Shown here: in pieces, positions 12,956 through 33,959 of the stretch
Position numbering within the stretch: the stretch's first letter is position 1
Layout of the letters: every line of letters starts with the position of its first letter
NCBI GenBank assembly: GCA_023634235.1
Contig: JAMKCF010000007.1
Coordinates: forward strand, 20,342,592-20,406,591
From: Pisaster brevispinus
Lineage: Eukaryota; Echinodermata; Asteroidea; Forcipulatida; Asteriidae
DNA length: 64,000 nucleotides
Direction of reading: 5' to 3'
Notes under the pieces: generated by a model
What the model was told of the DNA's origin: nothing
The model's database searches: none
Seen by the model: the letters and a program-made list of their open reading frames with translations, nothing else
Made by a program: the position numbers and the translations under genes

Positions 12956-15900
12956 ATGGAAGCCAGTACGAACGGAACTGGGTGGGTCAATGGACCAGTT
13001 TCCTGCAATGGATGGACACAATCACAACCTGCCGTCTACCAACTTGGCTGCTTTGTCATCATCAACGGCTTACTCGTCCCCCCTAACGTGGGCATATACC
13101 AGGCCTTATGGCTACGCATCTGCCTTGTCATAGGGCTTTTTTGCCACGTGCTGTGGGCCGGACCAACAGTCTGTTGGCCTGACGGCCTGGCGTGGGAGCT
13201 TTCTGCCTTATTCGCCAACATAGCTCATCTCATCTACCTCTCCTACCTCACGTATCCCGTGAATTTTGACGACGATGTGCAGAAGATATACGAAGTTCTC
13301 TTCAAGCCATTCAACGTCAGTCGGCAGCAGTTTCGCGTGCTGCTTGACAAGGGTGGGGAAATCTACGAACTTGACCGAACGGGTCATTATGCAGTGGAAG
13401 GACGAACGAGAACAGACAGGGCACTGTCCCTACTTATTTCTGGAAGGTGAGCAAACATGTTTGCAATACATCTTTGTTCTTTATATTCTTTTTCGCAATA
13501 CTTGTTGAAAAGGGTACCGCTGCCTTATTATGGGATATTTTACTGTCATGTTTGAACGGGGAAGACGGAACACCAAATAAGTGTTTAGCTGATTTAAAGG
13601 AGTATTTTGGTGGAAACAGACAAGCAAAATAACGTTCTCCTTTGTATCTAACCTAGATCTAAAACTTCTCCATTCACTTAGTTTTAAAATTGCTTCATGC
13701 GGCTTATCTGCACACTCGGCCAGACTCTTACAAAGACTTCCTTTGTAAAATGCACAATTATTACTACTACTCAGTTTTCTGTTCCTCACGAATGGTCTTA
13801 ACAAAAGCGCCCTCGCATGATCTTCAATAAGACCCCTTCATGTAAAAGCTCTTCAGAAAAGAAAAAAAACGTGTTTGCAATACATGCCATTACCATGGCA
13901 TTTTCATTTCCGTTCAACCTATTAACAAATGATTCGCTGTGGAAATGCACTCAGTGTTCCCTATCTAAAATAAAACAGGACGACTGATGTCAACACCAAT
14001 ACTAAAAGATACTAAAAGATACCGTGTATCATCAATCTTGCGGGTTAACAAGCTCAAATCGTTATCGGGTCTCAGAGCATCTTCAAGCCAGGGATCATCA
14101 GGGGGAATGACTGTTGCGTCTACCCGCCGTGATTTACCGCTGACATGTACGTCAACTACCCGGTACGGTAGACAATCCCCAGGGGCGAGATGTGTGAACT
14201 TTACACCCATTACAGGAAGGGTATTAGGTCTCTTGTCGCACGCATATCGCCTTAAGACGCTTTTAGACTACCGGCTAAGTGATAGTGTGATCCGCAGTCG
14301 GAAGCACTTCTTATATGAATTTTAAAAGCACAATGCATATCTGTGTGAAAAACCGGAAAATGTAAAAATCCAATACGGTGACTTATCTAAAATCTTAACA
14401 GACACCGATGCTGCCCATACACTCGCCAAACAAATATTTAAATTCATGCAGAAAGAGAAACAGTAATATTTAAAAGTAAAAATACGAGAAGCTCTTCAAA
14501 TTTCCATTTCTTTTTTTCTTATTCCCTTTAAAATAAATGTATAGAATAATTTTGGCCACCCTGACTGCCGTTTCCAGTCACATGAAAAGTAATTCCTAAC
14601 AAATTAGTTGTTTCAGGTGTAATAATCCTTATCATAATTTATGATTTGTGATTATTTCAAAGACAAAATTTGTACATTTACAGTGAACAAATAACTTCAT
14701 ACGAGAACAAAAGTCAGTTGGTTTTGGGGGTGAAATATGACTTGAATAACATCAAGGATGTCTGACGTGCATGTGTCACAAATCAATACCAGTAACATTT
14801 TAACATTTTGACAATCAAATTCAGCCACTCTTTCAGCATGGGAGAGCAATTCAAGCAAGAGTCAAAACTCGAGGTCGCTTTATCAAATTAGGGAGGCAAC
14901 CTAGTTTCTCTCAACGTGTATTACAACTCGGCCTCGTGTGACTAAATGGGCGGCACGTTCCCTCACCATGACATGCGTCTAGTTTTGTACATCCCCATCC
15001 TCAATGGCAGTCTTGACATTAACAAATGCGGAAAAACACATTCTATCACATGGAGATTCTGAAAAGCCTGAGACTGCCCACTGTTGATACTTTTCAATTA
15101 ATGAAATAAATCAAGTCTGATTCAGATGAATTTGTTTTAAAACACGCTGCTTTTTGACCAATGTTCAAATGGAAATTAGTTTTTATAACAATCAGGTTTT
15201 TAGAATAATCAGATTTTATTTCAAAACCTTATGAGTATTTGTATGAAGCTTTCCTTGATATAACTTTTTAATTATTACTACGTGCTATAAAATATTCAAA
15301 TCAAGTCAAAGAGTATGTACTTGGATACAGCATGGGCATACTTCCATCACGCGTTAACATCGATAATTCTTAGTCATATTTACACTTTATATTGACATTG
15401 GCACAATGCCATCAATCAAAACCGCAGTTTCAAATAGAGTACAGTGTTTACCTGCTCAAGGGACTTGTACATAATATTTCAATTCTCTTGTTTTCATGAA
15501 GTGCAGATTTATCCTACCTGCTATATGTAAATATTTTTGAACTATTTGAGCTTATGTTTTTTTTATATTGTTACCGTATACCAATGTTACTCAACGTCTC
15601 CACATAACATCAATACATGTTCATAAATTCAAGTTTCACATTTGTATTACAGGATGCGAGTTACAGCTGGTGGTGGTTTCTTGCACAATGTATACCCAGC
15701 TCAATTCCTGGACTCTCTCGAATGGCAGAGCAACCGGTCCGGTACTTCAGCTGGCCCGTCTAGTTTTCAGGTAAATGGGTTTAAATTTCACACATGAAAA
15801 GACCACTGTTTGAAATCGGTCAATGGTATAATTACATTGTAATACTCAAAGCCATAATCAGATGTAGATCTTACACCTTTATTTAAGAAAACCAGCCGTT

Positions 15901-16545
15901 ACATGTACACAAAGTTGGCCTTTATCGTAACTTCAGAATATTTCTGCTAATTTCCCTTCTGTATAGGTAACCGTAACTGCAGACGTAGACTGTCGGTACA
16001 TTCAATGGCAGAGGAAAGCACTTGACAAATTCCTCAGAAAGGAGGCCTTCATGAGGGCAGTCTTCGAGACAACTATCGGTAAAGACATCAACACTAAACT
16101 TTACTCCATCAACGAGGACAACGATAGGCCAGTTGCACCACCGAGCACCCAGACACCAACGACCAACAAGATGGCCACCCCCAAGCAGGTGAGCGTACCG
16201 GAGATAGCCGAGATCTGCTTACCAGATGATGAGGAAGAAGACAGTGGGTTACTCTCCCATAAATGGGAACGGGCACTTTCCCTGGATGATGATGCTGGGA
16301 TTGGTGGTCCGCCATTGCACACTGCAGGGGGAATGGGCTTGACTGTGCCCACGGGATCGGGAAGTACAGCCAGTCTGCACTCGGCACGATCCATGGTGGA
16401 CATCAGAGCGAGTATAGCGTCCGGGAGAGGGGCCGACGCAAAGCGCCGCTCCACCCTCGGCCCAGCAGAGAGGCCATCTAGGCTCAACAGTATGACGTCA
16501 CACACAAGCGGTACAGCACCAAGAAGTTTGCCAAGAGTTTATTAA
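12956..16545 (+). CDS. POPDC: Popeye domain-containing protein (BVES/POPDC family), complete, 3 coding exons
   Basis: Exons: 12956-13446, 15653-15770, 15967-16545 (stop TAA), giving 395 residues. Donors are gtgagc and gtaaat; both acceptors end in AG. The start at 12956 has a good context (caacATGG). POPDC proteins are three-pass membrane proteins whose cytoplasmic Popeye domain binds cAMP and which partner ion channels in muscle. Seen here: an N-terminal N-glycosylation sequon (NGT, residues 6-8), three hydrophobic segments at about 28-45, 51-72 and 82-101, then the Popeye domain to about residue 250 (FLHNVYP 173-179; GKDI..KLYS near its end). The two cAMP-site motifs are DSLE at 184-187 (vertebrates have DSPE) and FQVT at 202-205, split by the second intron. 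A Ser/Thr/Pro-rich, acidic tail follows. Length is close to vertebrate members. Whether it is orthologous to BVES or to POPDC2/3 cannot be decided here. Confidence 0.93.
13987..14466 (+). other. Possible decayed coding relic inside Popeye intron 1
   Basis: One forward frame is open from about 13987 to a stop at 14323-14325 and, after that single stop, stays open to a second stop at 14464-14466. The second part reads like a protein C-terminus (IQYGDLSKILTDTD then AKQIFKFMQKEK). The minus strand is also open over 13965-14210. No family is recognised. It may be a decayed mobile-element or retrocopy fragment, or chance. Confidence 0.2.
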
Positions 16546-18689
16546 TGCATGGTATCATCTGCGCATGCGTAAACATCGTCAAATCACATCACGTTATGGT
16601 AAATCATTTGCATATCACACCCACCATATCACCTTTCGTTTCTTTTTTTCTCATCCTCGAATTTTCATACATTAAACGATCTGTTCCATAAATTTCAACC
16701 ATGCATGAAAATAATACTTGAGAAGAAAACATCGAAGGAAACACTAAACAGGAAAAACACGTTTGTAGATGCGTGTACAAAAAGTGTTGCTCCAGTTTTC
16801 AAGTGATGACGTCATTAATGCGTCACTATGGTTAAATTTATAAAGTGATGAACATCAACATGATGTACCAAGCCCTCCAAACCAGCTTTAAAAGCACGAT
16901 CACGTAAACAATATGAAATACAAACACAAGTTTTTGTCGACTGCACGCACAACCCTCTCGTTTCACTAAAAAAAAATCATTTGTCACTTTTGTGTTTACT
17001 TTTACACGTAGCCTACTTAACTTTACACTTTTATTTCACTATTTAATTTTCCACTTACTTTCATACTTTCTTTGAAACTTGAAAAAACTATTCTTTTAAA
17101 ATGGTCCTCACGGTGGCTTCAAAGTTCGTTTCTTATATGTTTTTATTTCACGACAAAAGCTGTTGGAATGTCAGATAAAACAAAATTGACATAGACTTTG
17201 CTTAAAAGTTGACGGTGGTTTGAGTTTGAATAATATTGTCAGTCGCTTTGTCTGCTAACAACCCCCCCCCAAAAAAAAAAAAAACATAAATAAATAAATA
17301 AATAAAAAAATAAAAATTGTTACAATTATAGGTGTCCAGCATTTGCTTTAAAATGAAGTAAACACTGTAGGGCAAAATCAGCTCATAAACAAGGTCTTTT
17401 ATAGAGTGCATTTTTAGAACTATAGATTGTGATCGGTGCATGAATTAACAACCCAAATAACCCCAATCTTTAATTCCAAAAGCGCTTGTCTGATAAAATG
17501 CCAACCCTTTGCTCCCCTTGAAGTATTACAAGTTCGATACTGAAACTCTGTATTGGAGTTTTACTGATCATACTAATCATACTAACAGCTAACACTTCAT
17601 ATAAAGACGACATAATTGATGCCGTGTCTTTCAGTACTTAATGCAAAATTCTATTCCTTTTCCCCCACTATACAGAACCAATGTTAGAGGCCAGTTCCAA
17701 GAGAAGCAGCTTTCAATCAGATGATGGTCGTCAGTTCCTCAACCCAGACCTCAGAGAAACTCACTATGTATCTTCAGTATAAAGACAACTCAACAACCCA
17801 AAAGTTGCAGGCCGAAAGCATCCAGATGGTATTTTGGCTTGTAACTTCCACTGAGCTAGCTTTTTCTGAGTTGGAGCATAAAAACTTTCCTCCAATTACA
17901 CTGCCTTGAAATTTATTGGTTGGAGCTTTGATTACCTTGTGTACAAAACGATCGATTCGCTCCAGATAAACACGAAGGGGGAACCCGATGGGTTGGTATT
18001 TGGGAGGGGGTGGGGTGGGTTGAGCCATGAAGACAAGAGGGATCATTGCCAAAGGAGAGTTCAAGACACCCAGGTCAACATCTTCGGAAACAGAGCACAA
18101 GGAGTATAGGAAAACAATATCCTCTTGAGTCTCAGAACCAATGAGAAGACTAGAACAATCGAAGGTCATGAATAATAATCATATACCAAGAGTACCTAAA
18201 CCATCACAAAGGACTTCATACTGATTGTTAAGTGTACTATATATTGTATGGTAATGAACTTTACTTTCATGAACCATCGTATCACCTGGTACCACTGCAA
18301 TGAGCCACATCACTGTACAAACTTTATACTTTCAGATGATGGTGGCGCATAATTTGAAATATCTTGGTTGCTTCCACATCCACCACAACAAAAAGTTATC
18401 ACTATGTTGTGTTCAATTTACAAGAGTTTTGTATATATTGATAACAATGAATGCGCATTGTACATGTACAGAAAAATGCTTTAAAGCTCTAGGGCATCAG
18501 CACGTGCAAATCAGTAAACTACAAGAGTGCTAACAAAATCAGCAAGTTTAACTGCAGAATTATGGGTTGTCATGGCAATAGTTGCCCAAACATGTTGGAT
18601 TAAAATGTCAACATCAAATGATCCACGATTTATTACATGGGTAAGACTCATCGAAATGATACTTAATATTTAGCATTTTGAAAAAAAGA
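16546..18689. other. 3' UTR of the Popeye gene and gene-free DNA
   Basis: The 3' UTR of the Popeye gene starts here. An aataaa run sits in the A-rich low-complexity tract at 17263-17317 (a C run, an A run, then aaat repeats), but I cannot assign the true poly(A) site. Minus-strand 17774-18169 is open for 131 codons without any recognisable domain or splice partner, and I do not call it a gene. Confidence 0.6.
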
Positions 18690-19005
18690 TTTTGGGTTGA
18701 ACAAAGAAAAATTGACTAGAGTGGGATTTGAACCAACGACCCCCAGATTAATGTGTCAGCGCACTACCAGTTGAGCTATCTAGCCCTATGTTGGCGGTCT
18801 CTCTATTTTTTTTATTATTTTTTTTTTAATATCTTTGTTTGGGGTGCCAGTCAGAAGCCATCCAACCTTTAACTGCTCTGTAGCCAGGGATCACACCCCA
18901 ATTTACAATACAACCTGGGAAGAGGCAGCCAGGGGATCACCTTAAGGGGGTGCAACTTTTTTATTTCAAATATCAAGAAATAAATCACAAGGGAAACTGA
19001 CTAGA
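18690..19005 (-). mobile_element. tRNA-derived SINE-like element
   Basis: On the minus strand, 18786-18714 is a 73-nt tRNA-like sequence starting GGGCTAGATAGCTC, with an A-box-like stretch (tagctcaactggtag) and a B-box (ggttcaaatcc), followed by a T-rich run. The D and anticodon stems pair poorly, so this is a decayed tRNA-derived head rather than a working tRNA gene. Plus-strand landmarks on the other side (ggggtgccagtcagaagcca, then ggggtgcaactttt, then cacaagggaaactgac) recur in the same order at 48.38-48.72 kb and partly at 2.76-2.91 kb. Confidence 0.7.
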
Positions 19006-20406
19006 AAAACGGATAGAAAACATCTTGACCATCCAAATAAAACAACAGCCACTGTGTGCTTTATGGGATATAGTACTCTGGTACCAAAAGTTTGGACAAA
19101 TGTAAAATAATAATAAAACATAAAGATACTGGTATTTTACTCAAGTAATTTTCTCCAATGATTGTTTTTTTTTATTACCATTTAATAGCTTTATTTAATA
19201 TTTTGAAATGTTCTCTGTATGAGATGTTTACAATTAATTCTATATTCACTATGTCCTGTGCAAAATAATTTTGAGGGGGAAAAACTCCCCAATATTTTAA
19301 AAGCAAGATTTTAATTTGCTTCCAAATTCAAACCTAAGGTGGATGTAAACAATAAAGTTTGCAGTTTTCAAGACAAAGAATCAAGGTCCCAAGAAAGACA
19401 GTGATGACAATTTAACATTTATGGTTTAACATTATGCCCTGCATCAATGTATAATGAATGTGTACTTGTGTTTTCCGCATACAGCTGGCAACACAAATTG
19501 AATTCCAACAGACGATATTCTGCATTCCAGAGCACAAGTATTCAGTTGGTTAATTTTTTTAGGCCTATATTGTGTCCACGCATTGGACAAAAGCTGTTCT
19601 TTACAGTTCTTTACATCTCATCCTCAATTTTAATTTCAACAGTGCCCAGAACTGAGCCTTTTCCCTCATCCACTTCCACTTTTCTTCCCAAAGTCTACTA
19701 AACTGGATACAACTTTTTAAATGTTCTGAAACTAACTTAGGAGAGTTCCATCAAACAAAGTGTTAGCCTTCAATCATCATTTTTCTGGCAAATGGAACTA
19801 TTCTTCTCTTTACCCTACTTGGGGTGTTTTCTAACATTTTAATTTTGTTTTCTGCAAAAGTGCTCCTATTTGAAGAGTATTTGGTATTACAAATTATGTT
19901 TCAAAAAAGATTGTTATAAATGATTCAAGAATTAAACTATTCCTTATTTTTAACATAAAACATACATGTATGCTATTGTCTTTCATTTATCATGTTGATC
20001 ATTTTAAAAAGGAATAAAAATCATCATAATTTGTAGAAAGAGTCCATAACCAGTAAGAGTTGTTGCTACTGTCCCATACAAGCTGCGACAGAAAAACAAA
20101 AAATGAAACAGAAAATAAAAGAATTCAAGCTATGTGACAGACAACCAGACAGAAAATAAAACACACACAGAGACACACACACACACACACACCCACAAAA
20201 TATTCAAATTTTTAACAAAAAAGACATACACAGCGTTTAAAACATTGCAGCTTGTTATTGTTTTGTTACAAGAGCTAGGTGTTTTTTAAAGTTTTTTTTA
20301 ACAAATGTATTTTTAAAACTTGATTCATTATTGATGCCGTTGATTGGTGTTGTTCACAGATATCTGTTAATAGTTTTTAACATTGGTATAAAAGCCAGCT
20401 CTTTTG
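19006..20406. other. Gene-free stretch between the Popeye gene and the dehydrogenase
   Basis: AT-rich DNA with a CA-rich microsatellite at about 20161-20195. No supported exon on either strand. Confidence 0.6.
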
Positions 20407-20412
20407 TTTATT
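20407..20412 (-). promoter_or_regulatory. Candidate poly(A) signal of the BDH2-like gene
   Basis: AATAAA on the minus strand about 350 bp past the BDH2-like stop codon. Its spacing is plausible for a 3' UTR, but there is no transcript support. Confidence 0.35.
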
Positions 20413-20757
20413 CTCAGATGTCTCATAAATCACAATGAAATTGTTGATAATGTCATGACAGACCCTATACACAAAACCATTAGCAGCCACGCCCCTTTTG
20501 TATCCACACCCCTCAACCTGACACAAAAGCCTTGTATACCTGGGTCCAACCAGACAAACAAAGAACATTATTATAGATCATATGATCAATGGGTCATATG
20601 AGCTTTCATATTTCCAATGGTCATGTACAATCTACCCTTTTGTATGAAAGATCTTCATTCATACTTTGTGGTAGACTTTAAAAAATACAGACAAATATAA
20701 ACAAAGGGTTGAAAAAAATGGAAAGTAACTCACATTTAACTCTGTAACTTGTATGGT

Positions 20758-29447
<8,690 letters not shown>

Positions 29448-30536
29448 ATTGCCGAAGAGCGTGTGTGTATCGTCTGCTACTGTTTGGAAGTACTGAACAC
29501 TGCTGAGTGCTGGCTTTGACAACACTGGACTGGTCCAAGTCGTCACCACCAGGTCAAGGTTACAGCGAACAGTCCTGTTTTATTTACACTCGATTGAGGA
29601 TTTTTTTTACTAAGCCTACATGTATGTAATAATACTTGTTGTAAGCTTTAATCACAAACTTTAATCTTTATTAAGCTAATAAATAGTAATAATTAACTTC
29701 TTCACTGTCCCGAAACAGACGATTTTCTCGAGCAGGGTCCAAAACTTCGGCGTGCGCAAAAGTGATTATTTGCTGGCGCGTAGTTGACGATAATGGAACG
29801 CCGAACCGATTGCATACACATTTTTTAAGTGTGGGCAGCGTTTTCCTCTCGGGATATAACACACAAAACGCATTGAAAATTTTCAGGAAATACTTGAACA
29901 AATTCCAAGAGCTAGCAAAAACGGTGCAGTAACCACAATTTGTGAAGCAGGTATTTCTCTTGAAAATTAATGCTCACAAACTGTAGACGCGGCCGCGCCT
30001 ACACACGTCCTCTTCATCATGTGAGTCTGTAATTTTATGTACGGTCGTTAACGGTATATTTCAGCGTTTAACCATGGAGCAATAAACTCCATGGTTTAAC
30101 ACTATAACAGTCACTCAGTTTCAAAAACAAATGTTGAATTTTTGGATTAAAAGATAAACCAAGCCGACAGCTAGGTTTCAGCATGGAGGTAGCTCCATGG
30201 TTACAGTTTGTACATGGATGGTCGGTGACACTACGACGTCTGGCCTAATGTATTCTGTTTCGACTATTCTCAATAGAGTAATGATATTGGGCGTTCCATT
30301 AGTACTGCCAGCCAAAGATTGACAACAATGAGGGCGCTATATCAAAATAACGGTACATGTTTTGTTTGCACATAGCACGTTTTCAGGTGGGCGTGTCCCT
30401 CAGACTGAAATGCCTGGAATGTCTAGATGCCGTCTACAAGGACAGACCCTCTTGATGCATTTAGGTTCTTCCACCCGCCTTGTAAGCAGACAAATTTTTC
30501 TCAACCTACGCCCGCGAAAATGTCAATCTGGACCGT

Positions 30537-30577
30537 CTCGGGTGGGGTGGGGTGGGTTGGGGTGGGGTGGGGTGGGG
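30537..30577 (+). repeat. (GGGGT)n-like G-rich tract
   Basis: About eight GGGGT/GGGTT units in a row. The repeated G runs could fold as a G-quadruplex on the plus strand. The glycine/tryptophan open frame across it is a composition artefact. Confidence 0.8.
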
Positions 30578-32540
30578 TAGAATTACCCGCAACTATTATG
30601 ATGGTGTGTATGGGGGTGCAAAAGAAGATCCAGACGATAAGACCTCTAATTTTCTGGAAGATATATAAACAAAATCCTCAAATTGGGCAATATTTTTCAC
30701 TAACTCAAAAAATGATATAATACAGCTGTCACTTCTTTTTTAATTATTGTTAAAGTTATTTTCACAAGAGGGCGGTATGTCAAAAAAGTGGCGAAACTTT
30801 TTCGCATTGCTTTTCAGCGTTATTGATATTATGGGGAGGGGCACGTGTACGGGTTTAGTGTTAGCGTAACGAGAACCAAAATATGTAACAGTAAGGTCCT
30901 GCTAAATTTTCAAATACGGAAGGAGCATACACTACAATATTGTGCTACATTTAAAAAGGGTTAGTTTATTGGAAGGTTTTCACAGGAAAGAGGTAACCTA
31001 TTTGAAATCAGCAGGTCTAGATGGGAGTCGCACTGCGGCCGGTGAGGGGGATCCTTAATGAATTAATGTTTTGCTCAAAATTTTACAATGGGCTTTTCTA
31101 GGTTAAAGCTCTTCTTACAATAATAAGGAAGCCAGTCAGCTCATTGCAAATCTGGAGAAAGCACATTCCGTCCATTGCAAGTCCACAATGCGCTGTACAG
31201 GCATAAAACTAACTTAATGAACATGAACAATTCTTAAACTACGCGTTATTATACAAAACAACATCAGGCAAAAGAGCAAAAAGGAACTAAGTCTTCCTGT
31301 AACTTAATGTCATCTTTAATATACTTTTTGCCATACATTACATTTTAACAAAATTTACTCCCTCAAATGTCCACAAAATGCGTTTTGATGAGCGACACAA
31401 ACTAAAACGTAACCGAACGTAAGTGCAATTACAAACTAGTGTGTTTATGATAAGGGAAGTATACAACCTATTACGAATTACGAAAAGAGTATGAAAGACC
31501 ACAACCTCTTGTTTTCAATGAAAAAATATCAAGGTTAACCTGTCAAAAGCAAACCTTAAAATGAAGCTGATGCTCGTGAAAAAAATAACATTAAAATACC
31601 TACACATTTTCATACAAGCAGCTTTTTCTGTGTTTGTTTTTTGTTTGTTGCTTTTTTTTTTGGGGGGGGTGCAGAAATAAAATAACCATAATTTTAACCA
31701 CAATTGTTTTTACTTCAAAGATACAAAGCTTTCAAGCATAAACTTTCTTACGGTGAGTCCTTTCATTGTTTGATAATTGGGAATAAGTTTGATACAAATA
31801 TGTTTTAATGTAAAGCTAAAGTGAAACCAGGTTTTTGATTGTGATGCAGTTAAGTATAACTATATTAATATTCAAACTACAATGCTGCCAATGTGCCCAC
31901 GAAAAGAAGAATAAAAATCGGAAAAAAAATCAAGACATCTCCTGCTTAATTTCAGAAACTTAATTGACAATAATGTAAACAAATTTTACAATCCAGATAA
32001 ACATTATGAAACTAACAACAAACAAATGCGATAGTGATTTTAATAAATTTAAATCATGCATACATGTAGTAACACACTACACTTAAAATTGTCAAATCCT
32101 GCACATTTCACTCACTGTATAAAAATAAGTCTAATTTTGAACTTTTAATGGAGTTTTAAAAAGTTCAAATCTGGTCTTTTTACTTCAATACATAAATGTC
32201 CTAATACTGTAACTATTTTTACAAAACCTATTCCCATAATTCCTGGTACTGGTCCTGCATTTAAAGTCTGCAGAAGTATAACAACATTGATTCTTGGTAA
32301 ACTTCATTTCAATCCTGTTAATGACTTTAAAAAACTTTTTCATGAAGGAGTAGATCTGATTTCTCAATTTGAATGTGAAACAAAAACGTTTTGAGCTGGA
32401 TAAACATAATAGGCACACATTTTAAAAGAGATGTAAAAATAATATAAATCTTTAAATAATCACATCCATATAGAAGATTTCAATCAGTTCTATTTTTGAG
32501 AAATAAATTCAACCTTCATCCATGTTCCTTTTACAATGCA

Positions 32541-32715
32541 GGACCCGATTTCATAGAGTTGCCTAGGCAGAAAATATCGCTTGACAGTTTTCTGCTAAGC
32601 AAAAATAAACAGGATACCAGTCACAGATGGTACATGGTACACGTGAAGTGGTATTTTGGCTGGTAGCCTTATTCTGGTGTAAGCAATATGTTGTGCTTAG
32701 CCCCCTTTTGTGCTT
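32541..32715 (+). mobile_element. MITE-like element, second copy
   Basis: Opposite-orientation relative of 21601-21793: gacccgatttcatagagttg, gcagaaaatatcgcttgaca, ataccagtcacagatgg, ggtattttggctgg, cttattctggtg in the same order. Its right end is followed by short local duplications (ggggccttttgcag repeated). Confidence 0.55.
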
Positions 32716-33836
32716 AGGGGCCTTTTGCAGCTAGGGGCCTTTTGCAGATAGGGGCCTGGATAAAAACAAATTCATCATACATCAAGACGGCCAGAATTTC
32801 ATCTAATCTTCATGTTTTGATCTTTGTGTTTTGTTTTTCAGAATAGGACAGGTCCTATTACAACATATCAAACATTTGTTGAACAGCAATTAAGAAAAAT
32901 AACAAGAAGCACTTCACTTTTTTTTCCACAATAATGAAGAAAATGAAATAATTTCATGCAATGATTTATCCAGAATTTTGAAAATATCTATTAATTTATA
33001 ATCATACAAATGTGAGTTTTTGAATTGAAGAGACAATCTTATTTGAAAGATTATTGAATAAAACATTTTTTAGGAATAGGTTTCATTTGATTTTATTGGA
33101 GATAGTGAATAATACATTGGAAAGAGGTAAGCTAAAAGTTCCTTAATCCCACAATATCCAACCAAAATTAGACTTTTGTTGCTTTGAACTTAATGTTTAC
33201 CATTATTGTTATTGGATATAATGAATCATTTGGAAAACTAGATTCCATCTCTGCTAAAGATTTCAAACAGACTTAATTGGATCTTGTTACAAAGAATTCA
33301 ACAAAAATGTTTTCTTGCTGTTGAATACACAATGCTGGTTCAGGTCAACTCCTAAATGTTTACCAAAAACCAACATCAAAAATACTCTACCTCGGTTTTT
33401 ACCAGCGAATCAGATTTTTTTATATTTTTGTTGATTGTTCACACAAATCTCAGTCAAACAAAACCAAACAGAGCAGTAGAATTTTTTAAAATTCAATCGA
33501 TGTTGTCCATACATTCCAACTGTTTCTCAGTAGTTTAAAAAGAACAACAAGGAAGAGATTGAAACATGGTAGTTGAAAACATTGGTTTTGTATTTGTGTA
33601 AAAGTGTTAGGAAAGGCATGACATATTTGTATTGATACAAACTAATTCAAGGGTGATAGAAAGGGTCTTGAAGGAAGTTCTTAGTGTATAACTTTGAAAA
33701 AATTGTCCCATACAAACCCTTATATTCTGGCTATTTGGTTTTGTTGAAATCAAAAGGTTTTGTTGAATTTGAAAGGGAATACTAATAAGGATTTAATACT
33801 TCCTACAACTGATACAGTGATTCCACCAAACGTTTG

Positions 33837-33955
33837 TCAAAACTGAAGTGGTACTCCCTTCATGCATACTTTAGGATCTTCAAGATCAGCTTTGCTCTGG
33901 ACCATTCTGAGTTCTCTCTGGGCTGGTGATGGTTTGCTTCCTGGCCCGGCAAGCT
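33837..33955 (-). CDS. Possible terminal coding exon of an unidentified minus-strand gene
   Basis: On the minus strand a strong acceptor (ttgcttttcag) is followed by a frame open from the splice site for 37 codons to a TGA at 33839-33837. The peptide end reads AQRELRMVQSKADLEDPKVC followed by MKGVPLQF, which looks protein-like (polar, well-mixed, helix-forming). No upstream partner exon was found between here and gene A, so the rest of the gene is not seen. The other two frames are also open for 22-31 codons, which weakens the case. Confidence 0.3.
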
Positions 33956-33959
33956 CTGA

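Larger units (their letters stand above)
29448..33836. other. BDH2 promoter side and gene-free DNA
   Basis: The BDH2 promoter must lie upstream of 29447, but no clear TATA box is visible. The rest is AT-rich and holds only small open frames without support. Contents seen: a palindrome at 30071-30096 (arms accatggag / ctccatggt), a (GGGGT)n-like tract at 30537-30577, and a MITE-like copy at 32541-32715. Confidence 0.55.

Noticed and set aside
16101..16505. Minus-strand open frames of 134 and 92 codons
   Set aside because: Shadows of the Popeye gene's last exon, which is well supported on the plus strand.
17774..18169. 131-codon minus-strand open frame with a PPPP run
   Set aside because: No recognisable domain, no splice partner; the Pro run is the complement of a G-rich low-complexity patch.
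18714..18786. A functional tRNA gene (73 nt, A and B boxes)
   Set aside because: D and anticodon stems do not pair well and related copies occur in a larger repeat unit; a tRNA-derived SINE head is the better reading.
30362..30720. Overlapping plus-strand frames with a GWGGLGWGG segment
   Set aside because: Product of the (GGGGT)n tract; no other evidence of coding.
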